Shown piece by piece: positions 43,031 to 50,963 of a DNA stretch of 57,221 nucleotides. Positions within the stretch are counted from its first letter, which is position 1; each line of letters opens with the position of its first letter. The notes beneath the pieces were generated by a model, which saw only the letters and a list, made by a program, of their open reading frames with translations, did not search any database and had not been told where the DNA came from. The position numbers and the translations under genes were made by a program. Location of the stretch: assembly GCF_034119425.1 (NCBI RefSeq), contig NZ_JAWUEL010000012.1, positions 1-57,221 on the forward strand. The letters run 5' to 3'. Origin of the DNA: Actinotignum schaalii_C. Lineage in GTDB: Bacteria; Actinomycetota; Actinomycetes; Actinomycetales; Actinomycetaceae.

Positions 43031-44011
43031 GTGAAGCAGAAAGAGAGACGCCGGCGCCGCGAACGTCAGCTCGCGCTCCTCCACACGATTCGCCGCGGTA
43101 GTTTCCTCACCGCGGCGGAACTCATGGAGCGCATCCCAGCCTATGCCGAAGCGGGAATCGATCTGCGCACCTTCCAGCGCGATATTGATGAGCTGCGGGA
43201 AGCCGGGTATCCCATTATTTTCGATAACCAGTGGCGTTATTCATACGATACTGCGGCTCCGGTGCTCGCGCGGGTCACCGGGATTGGGGCCGGGGTGCTC
43301 CACAGCTTGCGCTCCAGTATCGAGGCCGGCGATCCCCAAGGCGAATCAGCACGCCTGGGGGTGGCGAAACTGCTCGCGGGTGCACCTCCGGAAAACGGCG
43401 ACGCCGCAGTCCCCACCCACCTGCGGGTCCGGATTCCGGGCGGTGCGGCAGCGCGGATGGTTGCGCGTGCCTTGCAGTACCGGCGCCGGGTCAGTTTTGA
43501 TTACCGCCGGGGTGCTGACCTGGTCAAACATTATGAGGTGGAGCCGTGGAATTTCGCCGAACACTACGGGATGTTCTATGTTTCGGGGCTGGCACGCTCG
43601 CGGGCGAGCAGCGGCGAGGACTTCGGCCCGTGGGATGAGCGAACTTTCCGTCTCGGTCGCGTGATCTCCGGAACCCTCAGCGTGGGTGATCGGTGCGAGT
43701 TCCCGCGCGGGGAGGTGAGCGGTGCGCATTTTGATGTCGATATTATTTTGTATATTCGTGACGGCGCTGCCGCGGCGCTTACCGCCCGCGGGGAAAAACT
43801 CAACTGCGCGGAGGCACCGGCCCCGGTGGGATGGTCTGCCTACCGATTCACCACGCTAGGCCTTAATCGTATTTTCGAATATCTTGCTTTTTACGGGGCG
43901 GACGTGCGTCTCGCCGCACCTAGTGAACTGCGTGAGGAATGGGATCGCCGTGTAGAGAATCTCATTAACCTGGGCGAAGCTGGCGGACCGGGGGAGGGCG
44001 AAACTCGATGA
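43031..44011 (+). CDS. pafB: WYL-domain transcriptional regulator (PafB-type)
   Basis: 326 aa. N-terminal winged helix (about 1-60: RQLALLHTIRRGSFLTAAELMERIP), WYL domain (about 140-225, with YRRGADLVKHYEVEPWNFAEHYGMFYVSGLARS) and a C-terminal WCX extension. In mycobacteria PafB and PafC form a heterodimer that switches on the LexA-independent DNA-damage response; the WYL domain is thought to sense single-stranded DNA. Located directly before pafC with ATGA overlap. The Pup-proteasome genes that give paf its name are not in this window. The pairing with pafC and helY makes the assignment strong. Confidence 0.85.
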   Translation: MKQKERRRRRERQLALLHTIRRGSFLTAAELMERIPAYAEAGIDLRTFQRDIDELREAGYPIIFDNQWRYSYDTAAPVLARVTGIGAGVLHSLRSSIEAGDPQGESARLGVAKLLAGAPPENGDAAVPTHLRVRIPGGAAARMVARALQYRRRVSFDYRRGADLVKHYEVEPWNFAEHYGMFYVSGLARSRASSGEDFGPWDERTFRLGRVISGTLSVGDRCEFPRGEVSGAHFDVDIILYIRDGAAAALTARGEKLNCAEAPAPVGWSAYRFTTLGLNRIFEYLAFYGADVRLAAPSELREEWDRRVENLINLGEAGGPGEGETR

Positions 44012-45177
44012 GTACCGATATTGTTACTACCCTAGGGATGCTGCTCTACCTGCATGAACACCCCCAGGGTGCCACCTTGGCTGAGCTCACCGCGCATTTC
44101 CAGTTCCCTTCCTGGAAGCGCACCCTCGACTATCTCTGGGATGCGAATCTTGCGGAAACCGCCGATTTTGATATCCCCTTCGAATTGGAGCTTCCCGAGC
44201 GCGCCGCTCCCGCCGTGCGCGTGGCGGAGTTGGATTCTGAGGTAACGCCGGGCGGTGCCGAGCTACCGGAAAACGCCTCGGAGCCCGGTGCGGCGGCAGG
44301 GCCGGATACCCGCGTTTACCTGCGCTCCATGACCGATGATCCGGTTGTTCCCTTCACTTTGGACGATGCAATGGTGGTAGCTGCCCTGCTCGATGCCGCC
44401 CGGGATGTCACCGCTCCCGGCCCGGCTGCCACGACCCTCGCCGCCACTCGCGCCGCACTGGGGGAGGCGGTGCGGGAAGCCGGATATGACGGTGCCCTCT
44501 GGCCATCCTCCCGCCCGGCGGCGGACGCGGCCACCATGGAGGCGGTGCACGCCGCACTCCAGGGCGGCTTCTACCTTGACTTCAACTACGAACGCGCCGT
44601 GACCGAGCCGTTTCCGCATGCGAGCGCCGGGCTCGAACACGTTATACCCCTCGTTATCCTGGCCGGCGATGCCCCGCTGCTGCGCGCCCTCACCGCGCAG
44701 GGGCTGCGGCATTTCCGTCTGGATCGCATAACTGCGGCCCGTCCCGGGGCTAAGCTCAGCAGATCAGAACGGGCGGCAGCTCGCAAAGCCCTCGCCGAGG
44801 TGGAGAAAAACGAGAAAACGCAGCGCACCCGCGGGGAAGCCACGTGGGAACCGCGCGGTACGGAGGTGCGGATCACGGTCACCGGAGCCTCACGCTGGGT
44901 GGCCGAAACCCTCCCTGGCGCGCGGGTGCGCGAGGCAGATGAAGAACTCGGCATCGCTGAAGCGCGTGGCGGCGAGGAACTGCTGACCATTGAGGTTCGG
45001 GCGCGCTCACTTCCCTGGCTCGTTTCACTTCTCGTTCAAATTGACGACGTGATTGCGTTGGAGCCGCCGGAGGTTGCACGTGCGGTGGCGTGTTATTGCG
45101 CGCGCTTACGCGCGCAGCAGGGCGACGACGCCGCTGCGTGCGTCTGTCATGAAGGTACACCGGAAGGGGAGCGATGA
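44008..45177 (+). CDS. pafC: WYL-domain transcriptional regulator (PafC-type)
   Basis: 389 aa, partner of PafB. A winged-helix N-terminus (VTTLGMLLYLHEHPQGATLAELTAHFQF) is followed by an acidic linker (about 60-110), a WYL-like domain with FYLDFNYERAVTEPFPHASAGLEHVIPLVI, and a C-terminal domain beginning WEPRGTEVRITVTGASRWVAETLPGA. It overlaps pafB by four bases and helY by four bases. Near the end it carries an exact CGACGACGCCGC (45123-45134) coding for Asp-Asp-Ala-Ala. Compared with PafB the helix-turn-helix is shorter and less basic, as seen for PafC. Confidence 0.83.
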   Translation: MSTDIVTTLGMLLYLHEHPQGATLAELTAHFQFPSWKRTLDYLWDANLAETADFDIPFELELPERAAPAVRVAELDSEVTPGGAELPENASEPGAAAGPDTRVYLRSMTDDPVVPFTLDDAMVVAALLDAARDVTAPGPAATTLAATRAALGEAVREAGYDGALWPSSRPAADAATMEAVHAALQGGFYLDFNYERAVTEPFPHASAGLEHVIPLVILAGDAPLLRALTAQGLRHFRLDRITAARPGAKLSRSERAAARKALAEVEKNEKTQRTRGEATWEPRGTEVRITVTGASRWVAETLPGARVREADEELGIAEARGGEELLTIEVRARSLPWLVSLLVQIDDVIALEPPEVARAVACYCARLRAQQGDDAAACVCHEGTPEGER

Positions 45178-47783
45178 CCGATCTGCTACTCGAGGACTAT
45201 CGGGAAAGCTACGCTAGCCGCGGTATTCGCCTCGACGATTTCCAGCTGGAGGCATGCGCGGCTCTCGGACGCGGTCACGATGTGCTGGTATGTGCTCCCA
45301 CCGGTTCGGGGAAAACGGTGGTGGCCCACTACGCGGTGTATCTGGCTTTAGCGTCGTCGAAAAAATGTATCTATACCGCGCCGATTAAAGCGCTCTCCAA
45401 CCAAAAGTACGCGGAACTGGCACGGGAGATTGGCGAGGAGCAGGTGGGTCTGCTCACCGGGGACCAGAGTATTAATCGGGAGGCGCAGATTTTGGTGGTG
45501 ACCACCGAAGTGTTGCGTAATATGCTGCTGCACGACTCCCCGGATATTCGTGATGTCGGCTACGCAGTTCTGGACGAAGTACATTTTTTGGCTGATCCCG
45601 ACCGCGGGCCGGTATGGGAAGAAACAATTTTGTCGCTTCCTGAGCATGTGCGTTTGGCTGCGCTTTCCGCCACGGTGGCCAATACTGAGGAACTCGCAGC
45701 GTGGATGCGGTCGGTGCGCGGGCCAACGGACGTCGTCGTATCAACAAAACGGCCCGTTCCCCTCGCGCAATACGTCCATGTGGGCCGCAAACTCTTCCCA
45801 CTTTACCGCGCGGGTACCCTGGATCCGGATCCGGCGCTGGTCAATGCGCTGGGCAATGCGCTGGGCCGGAGCGGTGCGGAACGCAAGAAACGCATCTCGG
45901 ATCGCGAGCGCCGTGCCATTATTGACAAACTCGGCCAGCGGCGCATGCTCCCGGCGATTGAATTCATTTTTTCCCGCAAAGGCTGCGATAAAGCGGTTGA
46001 GGCGCTGCTGCGCCATAATGAGGTCCTCACCACCCGTGAGCAGCGTGCAGAGATCACCAAGGAGATCGCGGCGCTACGCGCAACACTGACGGAATCGGAT
46101 CGGCGCGCCGTGCATTTTGAGCGGGCAGCTGCGGCACTGGAACGCGGGTACGGAGCTCATCACGCCGGGGTTTTCCCCGCTATCAAAGAGCTGACCGAAC
46201 GTCTCATGGAACGTGGGCTCCTCAGTATCGTCTACGCAACCGGTACTCTGGCCCTCGGTATCGATATGCCGGTGCGCACGGTGGTCCTCGAGGAGCTCCA
46301 GCGCTGGGACGGGCACGGTTTTGTGGATCTGAGCGCCACCGAGTACACCCAGCTCATCGGGCGGGCCGGGCGGCGCGGCCGCGATAACGTGGGCTACGGA
46401 GTGGTGGTAGCCGATGCGGATACCGATCCGGAGTATCTGGCAGATCTGGCTTCGGGGCGGGTCGAGCCCTTGATATCCGCTTTCCAGCCGTCGTATAACA
46501 CGGTAACGAATCTGCTGGCTCGGATGAGTTACGCGGCGGCTCGGGATCTTATGGGGCGTTCTTTCGCGCAATTCCAGCGCAATGCGGAGCTGGGTGGCCT
46601 GGCGGCACGGCGTGCTCGGATTCAACGCCGGGTGGAGACTGAGGAAAGTGGCCTGAGTTGCTCGCACGGTGATCTTCTTGACTATCTGCGGCTGCGCGGG
46701 AACGCCGGGCGAGCCGCGAAAGCTGAACGTAAAGCCGCGAAACGGCGCTATCGGGAGCGCATCGCCAATAGTTTCGCGGCCGTGCGCCAGGGTTATGTAT
46801 ATGCCTACGCGATTGGTACGGAGCTTTCCTACGCACTGGTGCTCTCCGCCGCCCCGGAGCGCGTGCGCGTTATCGATTGGTTCGGGAACCTGGCTTGGCT
46901 GTATGAAGATTCCCTCGCCTCGGAAATGCGCGAGATCGGCCCGGTCACGGTACCTTTCGGAATGTCCACCAAAAAGGCTGCGGTGCGAGAGCAGATCGCT
47001 GACGACATTCTCGATCTGGTAGGGGGGCGCGCCGATTTGGGAATCGACCGGGACCTGCTGGCATCCTGGGCACGTTTCGCTGCCCCGCGCGACCCGAAAG
47101 TAGCCGCGCATCCGGTGGCTTCCTGCCCGCATCTATACGCACACCTCGATGAGGCCCAAACGTGGATGTCGCTCCACCACCGCATCGAAGAAATCGATCA
47201 GCGTATCGCGGCTTTCACCGATTCGGCAGGGCGGGAATTTGATGCCACCGCAGCGGTCTTACGAGAGGTCGGGGTGCTCCAGGGTGGAGATGATGAGATC
47301 CGCATGGGCCCGGGAGCCGCACAATTGCGCGAACTTCATACGGAGGCTGATCTGCTCATGTACCAGTGCTTGGCGCAGCTCCCCGAGGGAGGTCTGGACG
47401 CGCGGGCCCTGGCCGGATGGGTCTCCATGTTTTTGGCCGATGACCGCTTGGGGACTGCCTTACCGCGTGATACCCGACTCTTTGAAGCGGCGCGGGTCGC
47501 TCGTGCCGAGGTACAGTACCTGCAATCCTTGGAATATCAGCATGGGATTACCCGCACCCCGGATCTGAGCCCAGGCTGCGCGGATGTTTTCGCCGCTTGG
47601 GCCGGGGGAGTGGGCTTGGAGGCATGCCTGGAATCAGCCCGGATGACCGCCGGGGATTTCATTTCTGCAGCTCGCCGCATTATTGATGTCCTCGGGCAGG
47701 TCACGGTGGCAACTGAGGGCACCTGGTTGGGTGATACCGCGCGTCAGGCCCGTGACCTCATGCGTCGATCGGAGCTTATGTGA
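45174..47783 (+). CDS. helY: Ski2/Mtr4-like DExH RNA helicase (HelY)
   Basis: 869 aa. Superfamily 2 helicase: APTGSGKTVVAHYAVYLA (Walker A, about 39-46), the DEVH box in VLDEVHFLAD, SAT in LAALSATVANTEEL, and QLIGRAGRRGRDNVGYGVV as motif VI. Beyond the two RecA domains there is a winged-helix/arch region and a C-terminal DSHCT-type domain (about 690-869). RNA unwinding or turnover is expected, but the bacterial role is unclear. In mycobacteria tatA and tatC lie between pafC and helY; here helY follows pafC directly with ATGA overlap. It overlaps lnt by four bases. Confidence 0.92.
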   Translation: MTDLLLEDYRESYASRGIRLDDFQLEACAALGRGHDVLVCAPTGSGKTVVAHYAVYLALASSKKCIYTAPIKALSNQKYAELAREIGEEQVGLLTGDQSINREAQILVVTTEVLRNMLLHDSPDIRDVGYAVLDEVHFLADPDRGPVWEETILSLPEHVRLAALSATVANTEELAAWMRSVRGPTDVVVSTKRPVPLAQYVHVGRKLFPLYRAGTLDPDPALVNALGNALGRSGAERKKRISDRERRAIIDKLGQRRMLPAIEFIFSRKGCDKAVEALLRHNEVLTTREQRAEITKEIAALRATLTESDRRAVHFERAAAALERGYGAHHAGVFPAIKELTERLMERGLLSIVYATGTLALGIDMPVRTVVLEELQRWDGHGFVDLSATEYTQLIGRAGRRGRDNVGYGVVVADADTDPEYLADLASGRVEPLISAFQPSYNTVTNLLARMSYAAARDLMGRSFAQFQRNAELGGLAARRARIQRRVETEESGLSCSHGDLLDYLRLRGNAGRAAKAERKAAKRRYRERIANSFAAVRQGYVYAYAIGTELSYALVLSAAPERVRVIDWFGNLAWLYEDSLASEMREIGPVTVPFGMSTKKAAVREQIADDILDLVGGRADLGIDRDLLASWARFAAPRDPKVAAHPVASCPHLYAHLDEAQTWMSLHHRIEEIDQRIAAFTDSAGREFDATAAVLREVGVLQGGDDEIRMGPGAAQLRELHTEADLLMYQCLAQLPEGGLDARALAGWVSMFLADDRLGTALPRDTRLFEAARVARAEVQYLQSLEYQHGITRTPDLSPGCADVFAAWAGGVGLEACLESARMTAGDFISAARRIIDVLGQVTVATEGTWLGDTARQARDLMRRSELM

Positions 47784-49387
47784 GCGGTGTACTCTTGCGG
47801 CTGTGCGGCGTTGTTCTGGCAGGTCTTGGGCTCTTTGCCTCTTTCCCGCCCCTGAGCTACGGCATCCTTGCACCAGTGAGTATTGCGCTACTTCTCCTCG
47901 TCGCGTTCTCATGTCGCCCAAGTACGGGTTTCGCCTACGGCATTCTTGCCGGATTCGTATTTTTCTCCTTGCATTTTTCCTGGGCCGGAGAAGCATCCGG
48001 GGATCTCATACCCCAACTGGCTCTCGCCTTGTCGCAAGCACTGTTCACCGGCGTGGTGGTGGCAACCTGGAGTGCCATGATCCAGGCACGCTGGACTCGT
48101 TGCCCGCTGCTTTTCCTCCCTGCGGTAGCTCTGGTATGGACCGGCGCGGAACTAGCACGTTCCCTGTGGCCCTTCGGGGGTATTGCCTGGGGCACCCTCG
48201 CTTTTTCCCAGGTAGATAGCCCGCTGGTGCGGCTGGCTCCCTGGGGCTCCACCATGCTGGTCTCCGCCGCGGTTGTATTATGCGGGGCAGCCCTCGGTCT
48301 GGCCTTTATTCGGGTGCGCAGCGGTCGGCTATTCGTCGGGGCCGGTCTGGCGCTCAGTAGCGCGCTGATCTTCGCTTCGCCCTGGGCGCTTCCTCTTCCC
48401 ACCACCGCACCCGCAGGTACGCTGCGCCTGGGTTACGTGCAGGGGATCGTCCCGCGGGTGGGCAGCCTTCCGGAAGGGCGTGATCAAGCCCTGACCGTCA
48501 CCGAGAATCTCACCCAAGCAACTCGGGCAATCAATCCCGAGGAGGTGGACCTGGTCGTGTGGCCGGAATCCGCCTCCGATCACGATATTCGCGAGCATCC
48601 GCGCGCCCGGGCCCTCGTGAGCGAGGCCTCGACCTATCTGGGCGTCCCGCTGCTCCTGGGGACCCAATCCTATGAGCGCGATGCTACCGGGCAAGCCATG
48701 AGCCGCACCAATGACCTTGTTGTCTATCTCCCCACCGAGACCGGGGGAGAGGTAAACGCTGTATACAGCAAGCAGCACCCGGTTCCTTTCGGGGAATATA
48801 TGCCCTATCGAGATTTTTTCCGAAAGTTTAGTTCCGCGGTTGATCTGGTATCTGTTGATATGCGGGCCGGCACCACACCTGCGGTTCTTGACATCCCGGT
48901 GGAGGAGCGCGCGCCGGGGGAGAGCCGCCCCGGTGGCAAAAACGGCACCACGGGCGCGAAGAATACCGCCGTGCGCCTGGCCACCCCGATTTGTTTTGAA
49001 GTGGCGCTCGGAGACGTGGGCTCCGAGGCGATTCGCCAAGGTGCCCAGCTCTACGTGGTGGCCACCAATAACGCCTCTTTTGGGGATAGTGCTGAATCCG
49101 CCCAACAATTCGATATGGTCCGTTTCCGAGCGGTGGAATACCAGCGCATTGCCCTCCAGGTTTCCACGGTGGGAATTTCCGGCGTCGTCGAAACAAATGG
49201 TGCGGTACGCGAACGTACCGAAGCGTGGACGCAAGCCGCGCATACCACCACCGTGACCCTTCATGAGGGTCTCACCCCGGCGGCACGTTTCTACCCGCAC
49301 TACCGGAATGGGGTTCTGGCTGCGGCGGCCGCGGCCGGCGGTATAGCATGGGTGTGGTACGCAAGGCTGCGCTGGAAGAAAGGTTAG
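47780..49387 (+). CDS. lnt: Apolipoprotein N-acyltransferase
   Basis: 535 aa, membrane enzyme that N-acylates the Cys of mature lipoproteins. About seven hydrophobic segments (residues 1-205) precede a nitrilase-like external domain. The catalytic triad is visible: Glu263 (VVWPESASD), Lys331 (YSKQHPVPFGEYMPYRDFF) and Cys405 (TPICFEVALGD). GTG start overlapping the helY stop by four bases. It is followed after two bases by the mannose synthase gene, which in mycobacteria is fused to or adjacent to lnt. It would act on the lipoproteins encoded in this window (8650, 9312, 40793). Confidence 0.93.
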   Translation: MSGVLLRLCGVVLAGLGLFASFPPLSYGILAPVSIALLLLVAFSCRPSTGFAYGILAGFVFFSLHFSWAGEASGDLIPQLALALSQALFTGVVVATWSAMIQARWTRCPLLFLPAVALVWTGAELARSLWPFGGIAWGTLAFSQVDSPLVRLAPWGSTMLVSAAVVLCGAALGLAFIRVRSGRLFVGAGLALSSALIFASPWALPLPTTAPAGTLRLGYVQGIVPRVGSLPEGRDQALTVTENLTQATRAINPEEVDLVVWPESASDHDIREHPRARALVSEASTYLGVPLLLGTQSYERDATGQAMSRTNDLVVYLPTETGGEVNAVYSKQHPVPFGEYMPYRDFFRKFSSAVDLVSVDMRAGTTPAVLDIPVEERAPGESRPGGKNGTTGAKNTAVRLATPICFEVALGDVGSEAIRQGAQLYVVATNNASFGDSAESAQQFDMVRFRAVEYQRIALQVSTVGISGVVETNGAVRERTEAWTQAAHTTTVTLHEGLTPAARFYPHYRNGVLAAAAAAGGIAWVWYARLRWKKG

Positions 49388-49389
49388 TC

Positions 49390-50160
49390 GTGCACGTTCT
49401 CATCACGATTCCCACGTACAACGAGGCGGAGAATCTTCCGCGGATCATCGAGCGGGCCCGCCGGGCTGTGCCCGAGGCGGATATTCTGGTTGTTGATGAT
49501 AATTCTCCGGATGGTACCGGGAACATCGCCGATGATCTAGCCGGGCGCGATGAGCAGATTTACGTGCTGCACCGCACCGAAAAAGATGGCCTCGGGCGCG
49601 CCTATATTGCGGCTTTCGGTTGGGCACTTGAGCACGGATATAGCCATGTGGTGGAGATGGATGCGGATGGTTCCCATCATCCCGAACAGCTTCCCCTGCT
49701 GCTGGAGCGCGCTGCGATGTCCGACCGGCCGGATCTGGTGATCGGCTCGCGCTACGTGCGGGGTGGAAAAATTGACGGTTGGTCCAAGCCCCGCGAGGCA
49801 CTCTCGCGCCTGGGGAACCTCTATATTCAAGGGATGCTTGGGCTACCGGTCCGTGATGCCACCGCGGGATATCGCGTCTATCGCACGGATATTTTGGAGC
49901 GACTCAACCTGGATTCAGTAGAAGCACGCGGCTACTTCTTCCAGACGGATATGACCGATCACGTGGCGCGCAGCGGTGGCCACATTGTTGAGATGCCCAT
50001 CACTTTTTCGGAGCGCGAGGCGGGGGAGTCGAAGCTTTCCGGCTCGGTGTTTACCGAATCACTCAAGCGCACCACGGTGATGGGCGTTACGCGGAGGGGG
50101 AGGCAGCTGCGCGATTTCGCGAAGCGCGCCGCCTCCCACCTGCGTCGGCCGCGGCATTAA
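49390..50160 (+). CDS. ppm1: Polyprenol-phosphate mannose synthase (GT2)
   Basis: 256 aa from GTG 49390, which has AAAGG six bases upstream; ATG 49348 would lie inside lnt. GT2 fold: ITIPTYNEAENLP at the start, VDDNSPDGTG, and the metal-binding EMDADGSHHPEQ (about 90). It lacks the C-terminal membrane helices of the fused mycobacterial protein and probably relies on Lnt as its membrane partner. The product, polyprenyl-phosphomannose, supplies mannose for lipoglycans and protein O-mannosylation. It ends in a convergent hairpin. Confidence 0.9.
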   Translation: MHVLITIPTYNEAENLPRIIERARRAVPEADILVVDDNSPDGTGNIADDLAGRDEQIYVLHRTEKDGLGRAYIAAFGWALEHGYSHVVEMDADGSHHPEQLPLLLERAAMSDRPDLVIGSRYVRGGKIDGWSKPREALSRLGNLYIQGMLGLPVRDATAGYRVYRTDILERLNLDSVEARGYFFQTDMTDHVARSGGHIVEMPITFSEREAGESKLSGSVFTESLKRTTVMGVTRRGRQLRDFAKRAASHLRRPRH

Positions 50161-50182
50161 ATATTGCAAAATTAAGTGCCGC
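50151..50182. terminator. Convergent terminator, ppm1 / rbpA
   Basis: GCGGCATTAA (50151-50160) pairs with TTAAGTGCCGC (50172-50182), with one bulged G; an A+T-rich loop lies between. The stem includes the ppm1 stop codon, and the structure lies between two genes reading towards each other. Confidence 0.6.
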
Positions 50183-50199
50183 GTGGTCGAAGCTGACTA

Positions 50200-50553
50200 T
50201 TAGCGGTTTCTCCGCAAGCGCAGCTTACCTTCACGCAGTAGCTCGAGGCGTTCCTCCAGCAGCACCTTGAGCTCATCTTCATTACGGCGTTCCATGAGCA
50301 TATCCCAGTGGGTACGCACCGGCTTGGGCGGCTTGCGGTCGTCCACGCCTTCACCTTCAATAAGTTCGGCTTCCACACCGCAGCGGCACGTCCACGCGGT
50401 AGGAACTTCGGCGTCCACCGCCATGGCGACCCCGAATTCGTGGCCGTTCGTGCAGCGGTATTTCACCTGCTGGCGATCCACGAACACCACATTGTCATCG
50501 GTCTCGAGCGAATTGGCTCCGATGCGCATTCCGCGCAGGGAACGTTCAGCCAT
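50200..50553 (-). CDS. rbpA: RNA polymerase-binding protein RbpA
   Basis: 117 aa. Actinobacterial activator that binds group-1/2 sigma factors and stabilises the open complex. N-terminal SLRGMRIGANSLETDDNV, core domain with VKYRCTNGHEF and WTCRCGVEAELIE (zinc-type Cys), basic linker KPPKPVRTHWDML, and the sigma-interacting helix with RRNEDELKVLLEERLELLR. AAGGATCAC before the ATG. Monocistronic; upstream lies the 410-bp gap before the protease gene, from which both are read divergently. Its presence supports actinobacterial origin. Confidence 0.96.
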   Translation of the reverse strand: MAERSLRGMRIGANSLETDDNVVFVDRQQVKYRCTNGHEFGVAMAVDAEVPTAWTCRCGVEAELIEGEGVDDRKPPKPVRTHWDMLMERRNEDELKVLLEERLELLREGKLRLRRNR

Positions 50554-50963
50554 ATTGTGATCCTTCCTCGCGAGCTCACCTGCTCGCGTTACGTTTCTCC
50601 GTTTCCATATTAACGACGGCGCCGCGCGCCCCGGTGGTTACGTCCCGGAAACGGGTGCGATGACGCGTTAAAGAGGGGCTGGACAGAATTCCTGGCGCTC
50701 TAGCGCTACTTGCCGATAATGTACATTATGTCAAAATACGGCCGGGCGGTGCCGCGCGAAGCATATGTTGAGCCCCGCTCGCTCCCCTCTTGGTCCCGCG
50801 CTTGCTCCTACCCTCCACTCTCACATACTGTTCCGCCGGTCGTTCACACTCTGGACTATCAATTTTGATTATTTAAGATATTCGGCAAAATTGCTGGCAT
50901 GCCGTTGACCTGGGTACATATCTCTACGCTCGGGCCTGCGGCCAGTTATCAGGAAGGAAATGT
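50554..50963. promoter_or_regulatory. Gene-free divergent gap, rbpA / protease
   Basis: 410 bp with no credible gene. It becomes markedly A+T-rich from about 50715. It contains the 14-bp palindrome at 50716-50729 and, near its right end, AGGAAGGAA, the protease ribosome-binding site. Clear promoter hexamers with good spacing are not obvious by eye. Confidence 0.5.
50716..50729. promoter_or_regulatory. Perfect 14-bp palindrome ATAATGTACATTAT
   Basis: A+T-rich perfect palindrome with a central TGTACA, like operators of TetR, MarR or other dimeric regulators. It lies 163 bases from rbpA and 235 bases from the protease start. No regulator gene is adjacent. Confidence 0.5.
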
